Source: Perkinsus olseni
Lineage: Eukaryota > Perkinsozoa > Perkinsida > Perkinsidae
Direction: 5' to 3'
Length of the DNA stretch: 33,121 nt
Assembly (NCBI GenBank): GCA_013115135.1
Contig: JABANP010000553.1
Coordinates: forward strand, 1 to 33,121
A program made the position numbers and the translations under genes. Positions 21,065 to 31,127 of this stretch are shown in pieces (the stretch's first letter is position 1; the number at the start of each line of letters is the position of its first letter). The notes beneath the pieces are model-generated. The model had not been told where the DNA came from. It made no database searches and was given only the letters and a program-made list of their open reading frames with translations.

Positions 21065-21195
21065 CGCTCTCCGCAGAGCCTTCCAAAACGTACTTGTTTC
21101 TTTCACGCATCGAGTATTTGCGCTCACGGGATGCATAATTAAGTGGCGCGTGACGGTGCTCTCAGTTTTGTGAGGTGCTCCTTTCCCGACCATCA

Positions 21196-21819
21196 ATGTC
21201 AACCTCCCAACGTTTTGCCTTCTCCTTCCTTCGGGATGGCCTCAAGTTCCGAGCGGGTAGACTGTACGACACCTTCTGGTACTCCCAGAGTAACCTCAAG
21301 TGGGTACTGGTCTTCGGCTATCCAGGTAAGCAGCCCCTCCCCCTCTTCCTCTCACTCCTGCTGTCCCTCAGCCCTCCTCTTCTGGGTGCGTTGGCGTGCT
21401 GATCATCAGTATAAGTACAGAGTGTATGTAGCTGATAGTAATGTTACCCCCGATACTACCAAGAAGGTGCCCGTGTGGGGTAAGGAGTATGGTGCATGGA
21501 GCAATGGTAAGCCTGTGTACCAACAGGCCACAGCCACGGTTCAGGTCAGTACCACTCCTCTCCCTACTCATCCATTGTAGTGCTCATCTTGTATAGGACC
21601 TGAAGGCTGCTGTGTATGGCGGTAAGGATAAGGTGCCAGAATCAGTCAAGGCCGGCTGCCATGGTCGCATGTTCGAGGATACCGATAACCTAGCCCTTGC
21701 TGTAATACCACCACCATCATCACCGAGCAATATACCCGTCTCAGGTCCGATCCTTCTGTAAGCGGGACCCCATGATTGTCTTCTGGGACGAGGTTACCGC
21801 ACAGAAGCAAGTGGCGTGA
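21196..21819 (+). CDS. Unknown single-pass membrane protein, four-exon model, about 160 aa
   Basis: Exons 21196-21325, 21372-21544, 21597-21701 and 21745-21819 join in frame over introns of 46, 52 and 43 nt. The N-terminal part (QRFAFSFLRDGLKFRAGRLY) is basic and amphipathic, then WVLVFGYPALLFWVRW at about residues 36-51 looks like a short membrane segment. The rest is soluble. I do not recognise the family; a mitochondrial or other organelle membrane site is only a guess from the leader. The 3' end is uncertain: just past the stop the next frame reads KWRELLEASDEASESIKT and closes at 21881-21883, so either a one-base error or another splice form would give a longer, more protein-like C-terminus. 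Confidence 0.55.
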
Positions 21820-21995
21820 GCTGCTGGAGGCATCGGACGAGGCCTCGGAGTCTATCAAGACAACAGCAGCAGCGGGCGAATAGTAGCATTATTGATGCTG
21901 ATCCATCGGGATGCTCTTTTTCTTCACGCTTCTTATAGTTGTTGTGTTTGTAACTTCTCCCTACGGGTGAACTCCTCTCGTGCAGCATTGCTGTC

Positions 21996-22711
21996 ATGCC
22001 GATTGTAAAAGAAGAGAAACTACACAAAGACCCAAAGTCGTTCGATGCCGTCAAGAAGGAGGTAGTATGAAGACACCGAGCTGGAGCCTGGAGAGGTCCG
22101 ATCGTTAGGTCGAGGCCAGCAAGTATGCCGATTGGAAGCATGCCACTGTGGATGCTGCTAAGAAGCGGGCCATATACAGCAGTGGCTCCTACAAGGAGTT
22201 CCAGGATGTAGTAGCGACGTGTGAGCTCAACCCAATAGCAAGGAATGAGTTTAGTAGACCAGCCAAGCAACAGACTCATAATAGGGTTATCAACGGGAAG
22301 GAGAATAGACGAGGGAAGGCCTCGTCACTAGAGGACGCAAACGGGCCTAGAATCAGAGCTCGGGACTTCGAGAGAAACCTGAGACGAGCGAGGACTGATG
22401 CTGAGCGCATGGAGCTCCTGTGTGGCCTGGGGCCTGCCCGGGTGGCAGAGGCGTTGAAGGGCTCCGATAAAGCGGAGTATGTTGACGCAGAAGTGCTACT
22501 GTGCATTCTAGAGGCTGTACGGGGTGCTGTGGAGGCTGGTCATGCTGGCGATGAGGGAGTGTCGAGAGGAATCCTGGAGGCGCTCCTTCGAGACCCTCCC
22601 GTGGCCCGGACTATCAGCAGATTCTTAACGCCGGAGGAGCGGGGTCGGATACGCGAGACTGGGGTGCTGGCTGGAGTGGACTTTGCAACCCTTCAGCTGA
22701 TATCCAAGTGA
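21996..22711 (+). CDS. CCDC103: CCDC103 homologue (axonemal dynein arm assembly factor), 222 aa
   Basis: Exon 1 (21996-22061) and exon 2 (22109-22711) are joined over a 47-nt intron (GTAGTA...TCGTTAG), phase 0. The joined N-terminus reads FDAVKKE|VEASKYADWKHA and then SYKEFQDVVATCELNPI, matching the CCDC103 coiled-coil and SYEEF motif. Residues about 105-205 form an RPAP3_C-like (Monad) domain: ARDFERNLRRARTDAERMEL, LCGLGPARVAEAL, ILEALLRDP. The usual length in animals is about 240 aa, so the protein is complete. The family binds axonemal microtubules and is needed for dynein arm attachment, which implies that this organism makes motile flagella. It is the best-supported small gene in the window. 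Confidence 0.85.
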
Positions 22712-22938
22712 TCTGAGTGGATTCGCATGTTATGCCTCCGCATGCTTCTGTTGAGTTGGAGTAACCATACGGTGATCGGTCGGGGGTGGGGTCCCCGCTA
22801 GGGGCGCCACAATAATCGGTAATCAATATCAGACACCCACCAATATTCAATAGGTTTGTGACCTCAACAACAGAGGTACTCTCGGGCTACCTTGGGGTTG
22901 GATAATACACCACCACCACCAGCTGCTGCTGTTGCCCC

Positions 22939-24463
22939 ATGCTGGACATCCTAGGTGCCACGTGTAGAGCTGCAAGGTGCTCACCGTGGTCTCCCGTGGG
23001 GCCTCTTGTGTTTCGAGTAACTATCTGATTCCGTTATAGGAATTGGACTCGTGCTGTGGACGCGGTAACTGGCGGCATCTTCCTCATCGTGGTTTCCTCT
23101 ATTCCTCCCTTTTCCTATGGGGCTTTGCGTCAGTGACGCCTACCCTCCCGGCAATGCTGAGGACAGGGCTTCCACATGGCAGTTTACGGACCCAGTGTAC
23201 TCCCTGCCACTACTACCACCCTCGGATGACGCCTCCACTAGCATCTACCGGAATGTGCTGTGCAAGAGTAGGACAAGCATACCCACCAGCCGTCGTTATC
23301 AGGGACCTTCCTTCATCAGACTCCCTCGTAGCGGTGCCCATGATGGCTCCCGAGCTCACCACCCTGCCTAGCTTACTCGAGTATGGTCATTGCAATACAG
23401 CAGCTGCACCCCCGTGGGGTCTCAGGTTCGCACGACTAATGCACGGCGACAGACCATTCCTCGGCACAAGGCGTGGCGAAGACTACTGGTTCATGGCCTA
23501 TCGCGACTTCTGTAGGTTGACGACCCTGTACACTGGGTACCGTCCTCTTTCTCTGCGAGATACACAAGTGTCACGGCTGGCGAGTGGTATCCAACAGCTG
23601 GGTATATGCCAGAAGATACCATTCGACGACGAGCCTTACAAGATGCTCTTCCGGATAGCGGGTATGATGATGATCATCACCAGCCCGACTCCCAACCCGC
23701 TACTACTACCTCTCAGGGATCTACGCCACCAGCTGCATCAACTGGGTCCTCACTGAGTTTGCCTGTCACACAGCAGGCGTGACGGTGGTGCCCCTGCACG
23801 AGGAGATGTCCCCGGCAATGGTAAGCAGCAGCAGCAGTGGTAGTAGTATTCTACCGCACAGTCCCCCATTGGTAGATCTCCTATATAATATCCGACACCC
23901 GCATGGCACTATTATTCGTCACTAGGACAAGGCTTGAGTCTGCCCTGAAATGCAGTGGATCAGCAGCCCACATAAAGTGTATCATCGTGAGGCCCCTCCC
24001 GAGCATGCTACCACCACCACAACCATAGCCCTACTCAGGTCATTGACGCCGATAACCGACGTGACATTGACCCAGCCTTCCTGGCCCAGGCAGAGGCTAT
24101 GCAGATCATGGTCCTCACTCTCCCCTACGTAAGCCTTACTCCTCGTCATCATTGTCATTCCCATTGTCATCGTCAGGTGATCGCCCTGGGCCAGGGAAAG
24201 CCCTTCTCGCCCTATCCCTCAGCTCCTTCTGATGTGATGGCAACCCTGCAGCCAACAGTCATCATCAGCGAGCCTACCGGCCTAGGTAGACCCTTGACGG
24301 GTGTATTCTCGTCCACCACCACCCTGTGTAGATTGCCTCATCAATGCCATACTACCGAAGAGAGGGGCCAAGGGTCGTTGGCCTGCCTGGCTGCCGAGAC
24401 CCGGTCGCCGAACCACCTCCGCTCTCGAACGCCCGAGTAGGCTGCTGCTGCTGCTGCTGCTGG

Positions 24464-24504
<41 letters not shown>

Positions 24505-26309
24505 ATTGTTGTTATTGTTGTTATTGTTGTTATTGTTGTTATTGTTGTTATTGTTGTTATTGTTGTTATTGTTGTTATTGTTGTTATTGTTGTTATTGTT
24601 GTTATTGTTGTTATTGTTGTTATTGTTGTTATTGTTGTTATTGTTGTTATTGTTGTTATTGTTGTTATTGTTGTTATTGTTGTTATTGTTGTTATTGTTG
24701 TTATTGTTGTTATTGTTGTTATTGTTGTTATTGTTGTTATTGTTGTTATTGTTGTTATTGTTGTTATTGTTGTTATTGTTGTTATTGTTGTTATTGTTGT
24801 TATTGTTGTTATTGTTGTTATTGTTGTTATTGTTGTTATTGTTGTTATTGTTGTTATTGTTGTTATTGTTGTTATTGTTGTTATTGTTGTTATTGTTGTT
24901 ATTGTTGTTATTGTTGTTATTGTTGTTATTGTTGTTATTGTTGTTATTGTTGTTATTGTTGTTATTGTTGTTATTGTTGTTATTGTTGTTGTTGCTGGGC
25001 AATGCACTCCTGCTCAGGCCCCTCCGCAGTGAAGGCCAACCGAGCTGCCTTGGGGGGTCGACTCCGACTGGTCATCACTGGTGGCCGGCCTCTTCCCATA
25101 AAACTCCATCAGACACTTAAGGTACGTCCCCTGCAGCTCCGACAGGGTACAGTAGTAGTAGGCTGTTCCCTTTCCTTCAGCAGACCTCCCTGCGGTGTGC
25201 CGTGGTCAACTGCCTCACCATACCCGAGTGTGGGGGTGTTGCCCTCCTCACCAGCGAGGCCGACTACCGCTGCGGGCTGGCTGGGGGTCCCATCGCCAGT
25301 CTGGACATGAGACTGGTACCATAACAAGGTCTCCTCATGAAGGACAGGCCCTCCTCCTGCTTCAGGTTGATGCTTCCGATAAATGTGGTATTCGTGACTG
25401 TTCGGTAGCTCATGTTGACGCCCAGACCTGCGAGTTGAGGCCTCGAGGAGAGCTTTGTAGGGCGAGGGAGCCCACACCGGAGTATCGTGGATGCTTGTCT
25501 CAGGCGTTAGAGGCAACAGCGTCTCCCCGGGCTATTTTAGAAGGCCACAGGCAACACGCCTGCGGTTTGGTAGGTTTCTCTTGCATGGGAAGCCCTCCCG
25601 ACCTCTTCTGGCTCCCCTCAGATTCCGCTGGATGGTTTCATACCGGAGATATAGTGGAAGTGCTGCCTGCAGGGGCTGTGAAGGTAGGGTACCTCCTCGT
25701 GGCGGGGGTATTGGTCCGCGCCGTCGATCAGTTGTTTGACGAGAGGATCTGTGACCAGCTGGACCTCGGGGACGGGCGGATGGTGTCGGCGAGTAGGGTG
25801 GAGCAGGCCTATGAGAAGCACTGTAAGGCCGTCACTACTCCCTTCGACAGTGTGTGCTGAACAGGCAGTGGCATCGAGCAGTGTGTGGTCTTCGGCTCCT
25901 CCAAGGCTGAGACGATGATAGCCCTAGTCGTGAGTTCCCGACCAGCAGGGCCACTCGGGACCGCCTCCTCCACTCAGGTGCCATGCGTGCAGGCAGCCAA
26001 GGAGTGGGCCACGGAGGCGGAGATACTCTTCCATGTGGACGAGCTGTTGGAGTCCGATTGGCTGAGGATGAGGATAATGAGTAGGTTGCCTGTGGTGGAG
26101 GGTGGGACAGGAGCCCCCACCCTTCAGAGGAGATGGAGCGGCTACCTCTCGACGTACTACCGAAAGGCCACAAGTATCGAGTCAACGACGTGGAGCTGGT
26201 CAAGGAGCCCTTCTCGGTGGCCTGCGGGACTATTACGGCAGCGGTTGGGCGTCGGTATAGACGGAGCGAAATTATGTTGCAGAACAGGGATAAAATAGAG
26301 GCTGCGTAG
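22939..26309 (+). CDS. Long-chain acyl-CoA synthetase-like protein, catalytic motifs degenerate, 19-exon model, 627 aa
   Basis: Exons: 22939-22954, 23040-23064, 23134-23259, 23303-23511, 23560-23661, 23717-23820, 23876-23986, 24039-24128, 24177-24285, 24332-24436, 25030-25121, 25181-25315, 25366-25456, 25504-25569, 25622-25683, 25732-25822, 25865-25929, 25978-26080, 26128-26309. The lengths sum to 628 codons. ACSL landmarks occur in order: RPFLGTRRGEDYWFMAYRDF, AGVTVVPLHEEMSP, LQPTVIISEP, AALGGRLRLVITGG, RGELCVRGNSVSPGYF, GWFHTGD (464-470), GDGRMVSASRVEQAY, VVFGSSKAETMIALV. The ATP-binding P-loop block (normally TSGTTG-x-PKG) is missing within exon 9, YG-x-TE reads CLTIPE, and the C-terminal catalytic lysine site reads TAAVGRRYRR. 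It is probably not an ordinary active synthetase. The first two tiny exons are the least certain. Confidence 0.8.
24449..24994. repeat. Microsatellite: CTG run, GTT run, then about 54 copies of GTTGTTATT
   Basis: A nearly perfect 9-bp repeat runs from about 24500 to 24990 and is bordered by (CTG)7 and (GTT)n. It lies wholly in the inferred 593-nt intron 24437-25029 of the acyl-CoA-synthetase-like gene, which has donor CCGA|GTAGGC and acceptor CCTCCGCAG. Splicing it out joins LERP to (M)KANRAALGGR in frame. The long Leu, Val/Ile, Asn and Thr/Ile frames here are by-products. Confidence 0.92.
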
Positions 26310-26317
26310 GGTGGCTG

Positions 26318-26594
26318 ATGCCGGCAGTGGTTGGAGGCTCGTTTAGGTTGCGTCGTCTGCCTCTCCTGGCACCACCGAAGAGCGACTACCTTAATGTCGC
26401 TGAGCTTATCACCCCTCGGAGAACGACTGGAAAATATGGTGAGCAACATCTATACTCATGGACTAGGACTTGGCAAATCAGGCGATGATATCTTCACTGG
26501 GAGCACGGCACTCTGCAGCGATTTCCGACGGCAGAGCGCGTCCACTCCGGAGACGCAGTCGTTCGGAGATGACGACCCCCGGCTCAGCGTCTAG
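26318..26594 (+). CDS. Small unknown protein, two-exon model, 77 aa
   Basis: The ATG at 26318 lies 8 nt after the stop of the acyl-CoA-synthetase-like gene. Exon 1 (26318-26438) and exon 2 (26482-26594) are joined over a 43-nt intron with donor ATG|GTGAGC and acceptor AAATCAG, and the frame stays open to TAG. The protein starts basic (SFRLRRLPLLAPPKSDYLNV) and ends acidic (FGDDDPRLSV). I do not recognise it. The tiny gap suggests either polycistronic-style transcription resolved by trans-splicing, as known in dinoflagellates and Perkinsus, or an alternative 3' exon of the upstream gene. Confidence 0.5.
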
Positions 26595-26997
26595 CTCGAC
26601 AAGTGCCGCTTTCTCTCCTCTTATTTTCTTTCTTGTGCGTGTGGATATTCTAAAGTAATTCATTTTGAAGATTTTGTAAGTTGCGTCGTGTCTGTGAATG
26701 ATGGCCACCATCCTCCATGGTGGTGGTGATGCTCAGTCGCCAATCGACTTAGCACCCTACCCCCACCTCCTCCTCCGCTGCTTCTCTTATTTATTGCCGA
26801 CCTACATTGACATCGACATACTTAGTTGAATCGTTTGCTAACTCTGACATTCTCGATTCTATTCGTTATCAACGGAGAAGGAAAAGGGGTTGGTCTTCGT
26901 TCATGCTGTGTCGTGTTCGTGACAGTTCATCCTTGGGGGCTGTACACAAAGCGATGCACACGTAGACCCGTCATTAGTGGGAACTACTTCTCATCTG
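26595..26997. other. Intergenic region, no gene recognised
   Basis: This is the 3' flank of the 77-aa gene and the 5' flank of the methyltransferase-like gene. A short GGTGGTGGTGATG tract near 26720 is the only notable text. The large open frames across 26490-26690 are shadows of the upstream gene. Confidence 0.4.
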
Positions 26998-28125
26998 ATG
27001 ATCATCAGAGCCTCGATGATGGTTGTTACTCGTCTTGTCTATGCATGGCTCCTCCTGACTCAGCAGAGTTCAGCCGAGGCCACCACGCGATCTAAAGAAG
27101 AGGTATCAGCACTCCTAGAAGATGTTGATAGTGTTATAGAAAGACAATCGGCCTTCGAGCGGTCCTGCATCACAATATCTCCCACTTTCAAACGCGACAT
27201 TGCGTCCTTCTTCGCACCACTCGCCGGGTCTCCCGAGTGGACGGTCCTGGAAGTGGGCATCTATCATGGCTACACTACCGCGGTGCTGTCCAAGACCTTC
27301 AAGCATGTCATCGTGCTGGAGTACTACCTCGGTAACGTCTTCACTGCAATGGAGAACGTTCGGCTCTTCGCTGGCAATGTGACCAACATAGAGTGGCACG
27401 CCTTCGACGCCTACAGCACCTCCTGGGCGGCGACGTTGATGCCGATAAACCCTATCGAAGTTGTGCTCATCGATGCTGCCCATACATATGACCACGTCCA
27501 TTCGGATATCCTCAACGCGTTAGCCTTGCCGGGGGTACGTTGGCTCATCATGGATGACTACGGTGTCTTCCAGAAGGGCCAGCTAGAGGTCAGGCACGCC
27601 CTCCGATACTTCGAGGAAGCTGGTACGTTGAACTGCAGCTGGCCGGTTGGCAGTGAAGATATTTTCTTCGCCAATATAACGGAGTTCTTCACGGTCGGTC
27701 GAGAAGGCATGATTTGTATGGTGATCGGCCCACCGCCTACCCTCGGCCCGACCATCGGCTTCGTAGTGGATAGAGTCCTAACAGGCGTCCACGCGAGCAC
27801 CTTCCAGCTGTTCGACACGTACCGGTACAACCCGTACGATACTCTCAACTTCAAGCGTGTGACGAATCCTTCACCGCGGAACGCTTCCTATGCTCAGATC
27901 TACTCGGACAATTTAGGTCTGGCCACTGCAGTACGATGGGCGGACAATCGTCTCAAGCTGGGGTTCGAACAAGGCGTTGCCGAATGGTGGGTGGAGTTCA
28001 ATCCAACCCTAACTGGTGTTACCGTTACCGAGTACCCACATGGAGCGGTGTATCGAGGTATAAGATTGTTCGGGATATTCACACGCATCGAGGGTGCGGC
28101 CCATGAAGCTGCTATTATACCATGA
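26998..28125 (+). CDS. SAM-dependent methyltransferase-like protein with signal peptide, 375 aa
   Basis: This is a single exon. The frame extends upstream to a GTG, but the first ATG is at 26998 and opens a clear signal-type leader (MMVVTRLVYAWLLLTQQ) that ends near SSAEA. Residues 83-94 (VLEVGIYHGYTT) match methyltransferase motif I with its Gly-rich loop, 106-109 (VLEY) give the acidic end of strand 2, 156-167 (VLIDAAHTYDHV) match the Methyltransf_24-type D-x-x-H-x-Y/D motif, and LIMDDYG lies at 183-189. About 180 residues after the fold are unique and hold several N-x-S/T sites. A secretory or surface location is inferred from the leader and those sites; substrate unknown. Introns are absent, unlike its neighbours. 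Confidence 0.75.
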   Translation: MIIRASMMVVTRLVYAWLLLTQQSSAEATTRSKEEVSALLEDVDSVIERQSAFERSCITISPTFKRDIASFFAPLAGSPEWTVLEVGIYHGYTTAVLSKTFKHVIVLEYYLGNVFTAMENVRLFAGNVTNIEWHAFDAYSTSWAATLMPINPIEVVLIDAAHTYDHVHSDILNALALPGVRWLIMDDYGVFQKGQLEVRHALRYFEEAGTLNCSWPVGSEDIFFANITEFFTVGREGMICMVIGPPPTLGPTIGFVVDRVLTGVHASTFQLFDTYRYNPYDTLNFKRVTNPSPRNASYAQIYSDNLGLATAVRWADNRLKLGFEQGVAEWWVEFNPTLTGVTVTEYPHGAVYRGIRLFGIFTRIEGAAHEAAIIP

Positions 28126-28554
28126 TGTCCCGCATGTTAACATTCATCCACTTGAGTCGTGTTATAGTCTTGTTTGGAAGGGTCCCCTGAGGGGACTCCT
28201 CTCGGAGGGGACTCCCCTCCGAGAGCCACTCGATAACGCAATGGCAGGCCGCAGCCACAGTCACACGTACGGCATACGAAACCGAATGACATGGGGTTCA
28301 TAAGGCACGGAACATCTCGCTTGCCGAGGACCAAGACCGCCGGTTCAGTGCGCCTCCGACTGTTGCTCGCTTAGGACGGGCGGGGGATGCAAAACTTGCA
28401 GCCTAAAATGAAAGAGGGTAGCGTGGCAATTTTCACCCTCCTCAGAGATAGTTACACCGCCATCAAGCCTCGAGCCACTTTACCTTCAGCGAGGTTCTCT
28501 GCGCCACGCTAAGATCGAGGTCTCCCTCTCGGCTACCGCCAACACTAAGGCTCG
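28126..28554. other. Convergent intergenic region with two strong hairpins
   Basis: The region lies between the 3' ends of the plus-strand methyltransferase-like gene and the minus-strand coiled-coil gene. No gene is seen. The two GC-rich hairpins at 28182-28225 start 57 nt after the methyltransferase stop and so fall in its likely 3' UTR. Confidence 0.45.
28182..28225. repeat. Two adjacent GC-rich hairpins
   Basis: GTCCCCT-G-AGGGGAC (28182-28196) is followed two bases later by perfect 12-bp arms CTCTCGGAGGGG/CCCCTCCGAGAG around ACT (28199-28225). The stems are stable enough to act in RNA 3'-end formation or mRNA stability; that role is inference. Confidence 0.8.
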
Positions 28555-31111
28555 TCACCTGCGAGGGATGACAGGTGACGATGACAACTTATCTTCTAAC
28601 GAAGATGAACTTACTCTGCGGGAAACCGCGTAGCTAGCTCGGGCTGACGTCGATCGACTCCCGAGGAGGCTGAGCGTAGTGCGATAACGAGGGGTAGGAA
28701 ACGTTCCATACCTCAGTCCACTCTCACTGGACGGGAAGCTACCTCTCGACCCTAGAGTGTTAGACCCGCGGGCATCAACGCGCTGAACAATTCTGCTGAG
28801 CTGTCTCTGTAGCGACTGGAGGGCCCTGAGAGAAGCTTCACGAACGGAAATCTCGATGATGGGATGAACTAACTTCGCGCCTTCTGCCTCGGTGCGCGTC
28901 CGGCGCCCCTTTTCACCGCCATGATGAGCCACAGTGACAGTGTGCAATTGTCGGACCAAGAGGGATACCTGAGGCCGATGAGTCCCTTCGACACAGCGGA
29001 CTATGCCCAGTGCCTGGCTGGCCAGGGATCGGAAGTCCGCCAACAGACACGCCTCTGATGCCTTCAGTGAATCACATTCGGCAGTCGCGCATCCCGTCGC
29101 CGCGATCTGAGGCGCAGTCCTCGAGCAGCGATGCCGACCAGAGTCAGTCTCACCTGCTCCTCAAGCAAGGCTTCTAATTGTCGCCTTCTGTCCCTCTCGT
29201 ACGTCAGCATGGAGGCGAACTCAATCAGGCGTGGTATCGAGGAATCTGACAAAAAGCATAGCGTAGAGAAACGAACGAACAGCGCCGTGAGCACCAGAGT
29301 CGGCATCTTCATCGGTGACGGGTTGTAGTAGAAGGGCTCGAAGTGACTTCTGGTCACCTCGGTTGAGCTCAGCATCGACAAAGGACGTATTGGCTTGCCG
29401 TTTGACCTGCTCACAACGTCCATCGTTTGAGCACCAGTAGGGGCAGTCCCAATCATACTAGGCTCTCGATGAGGTCACTCTTGATGCGTAGCTGCTGCTG
29501 TAGCTCGTTGAGGGTCTTCACTGTCGTGCCGTCAACTTTGCATGCCGCCGTTCTCTACCACAACGGCGCTGTCGTCTTTTCTCCAACCCCTACCCAACCT
29601 GTAGACGTCTAACACGGTCCTCTCTATTTCGAAAGGTCCGATTTTCCTCCTCCAACTCTCGGATTCTCCCATCGAGATGAGCAAGGACTTTCAACCATAG
29701 TTCACCGCCATCACCACTCCCCTCGCCGTCGGACACTGCGGCGGCATGACGGTTCAGGAAATCGATTCCAGGCCAGAATCTGATAACGTACTCTAAGGGA
29801 ACCCCATCCTCCTGTCGCACGGACATCTCGAGTTTTGATTCACGTTCTTGATGATCCACCAGCTTCCGCTTCAAGTCATCGATAATTCTGAGCTGCCGCG
29901 ATTCTTGGTCGTCAAGAGGGTCGGTCTGCACCCCACTTTGCCTACGACGGCCATTGCCTTGGTTGAAGGATTGTGAAGCCTCCCCACATTGCAGCCACTG
30001 GGCGATCGCTGGTGCTCGTCATTCTGTCCTCCTGTAGGGTGCGTTCGACGTCTTCCGATCTGCTGCGCAATAGGACACTGTTCTGCGCCTCGAGTGCCGC
30101 GGTCGCCGCTTTCTGAGATGTCCACTTCTACTGTGTGCTCGCTAGCGTAGTGCTTAGGCGCTAGCTGTCAAACATGTGGGAAAGCTTGTTTCGGTATCGT
30201 CAAGAGAGAAACTTGAACGGACCTTACCAGATCCGCGAGCGATCGCGATGTCGAATCTAAGCGCTTACGGAGTGACCGGACCTCCTCCTGACGGCAGGGC
30301 ACAGTCCGGCTAGCTCTGGCACAGCAGTGGCGCCTTACGTCCGACATCGCCACTTGCCGTTGGGCGCTGTTGACTTCTGCTCGTAACGCCATATTTGATG
30401 CACGGAGGGAGCTGATGTCTGCACTCTGTATCTAGGGACCACCGGCTGTGCTACATTGCCTCTGTTGAACGACTTCCCCTCCCTTCACCTTTTCGGCGTG
30501 TTCAAGCTCCTGACAGCGGCTTCTAGTGAGCGCTAGCTGGTTGTGTAGCTCCAGGGTTATGGATGAATCAGAGGCTCCAGGGAAAACATCGATGAAAGCA
30601 GTAATTACAAAACTATCTCACCTGCCGTTCCGTCGTCTCGACGGAGGATCGAGGTAGATGATGAGCGCAATGGGGGCTCACTCGAGGGTGGTTGAACGAA
30701 CGAGGGGACCAGCGGCTCCAAGCTGCCTGAAGAGGACATCGATGTGACCGGCACAGTGGCTTCCCGGAACGTACGCCTGCTCCGACGAGGAGCTCGTCGG
30801 CCCCCTGGGGTTGACGCTGGGCTCGAGATCATCGAAGGTACGCCGTGGAGATCTGAGCTGGTCCCGGGTGGCCCTCCCGGATATCCATATGTGGAACCCG
30901 ATTGTATGCCCTGCCCTTCCTTCTCTTGAGATTCCAGTGGGCTAGCAGTCTGCCTGAAGTTCGGGGTCATCCGTCGAACTGTGCACTGAATTCACCCGAT
31001 CTCGCCCTCCGAGGGAAGGATGGGTAGCTCCTCTTGGAGGATGTCCCTCAGAAGCTGATCTGATGATGTTGGGGAAGCGGGTGATGTGGGCGTATCCGTG
31101 AGCCCAGTCAT
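28555..31111 (-). CDS. Coiled-coil protein, 11-exon model, 654 aa
   Basis: Exons: 31111-30996, 30953-30622, 30574-30455, 30418-30339, 30287-30228, 30112-29988, 29941-29599, 29554-29459, 29406-29358, 29245-29154, 29106-28555; the lengths sum to 655 codons. Introns are 42, 47, 36, 51, 115, 46, 44, 52, 112 and 47 nt. The first 150 residues are Ser/Pro/Gly-rich and probably disordered, with a basic patch (GGRRAPRRSRRTFRE). From about residue 155 to 500 heptad-like Leu/Glu/Arg segments dominate, for example ITLELHNQLALTRSRCQELE, LKRKLVDHQERESKLEM, RIRELEEENRTFRNRED and YERDRRRQLEALLEEQ. The tail is Ser/Arg-rich. A cytoskeletal, centrosomal or flagellar scaffold is possible, but no specific family is recognised. 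The last exon may hide further introns. Confidence 0.65.
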
Positions 31112-31127
31112 TGTATGCCTCAGGCAA

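Noticed and set aside
24301..25120. Very long poly-Leu, Val/Ile, Asn and Thr/Ile frames on both strands
   Set aside because: They are translations of the GTTGTTATT repeat, whose 9-bp period keeps frames open. Splice sites and ACSL homology on both sides place the block in an intron.
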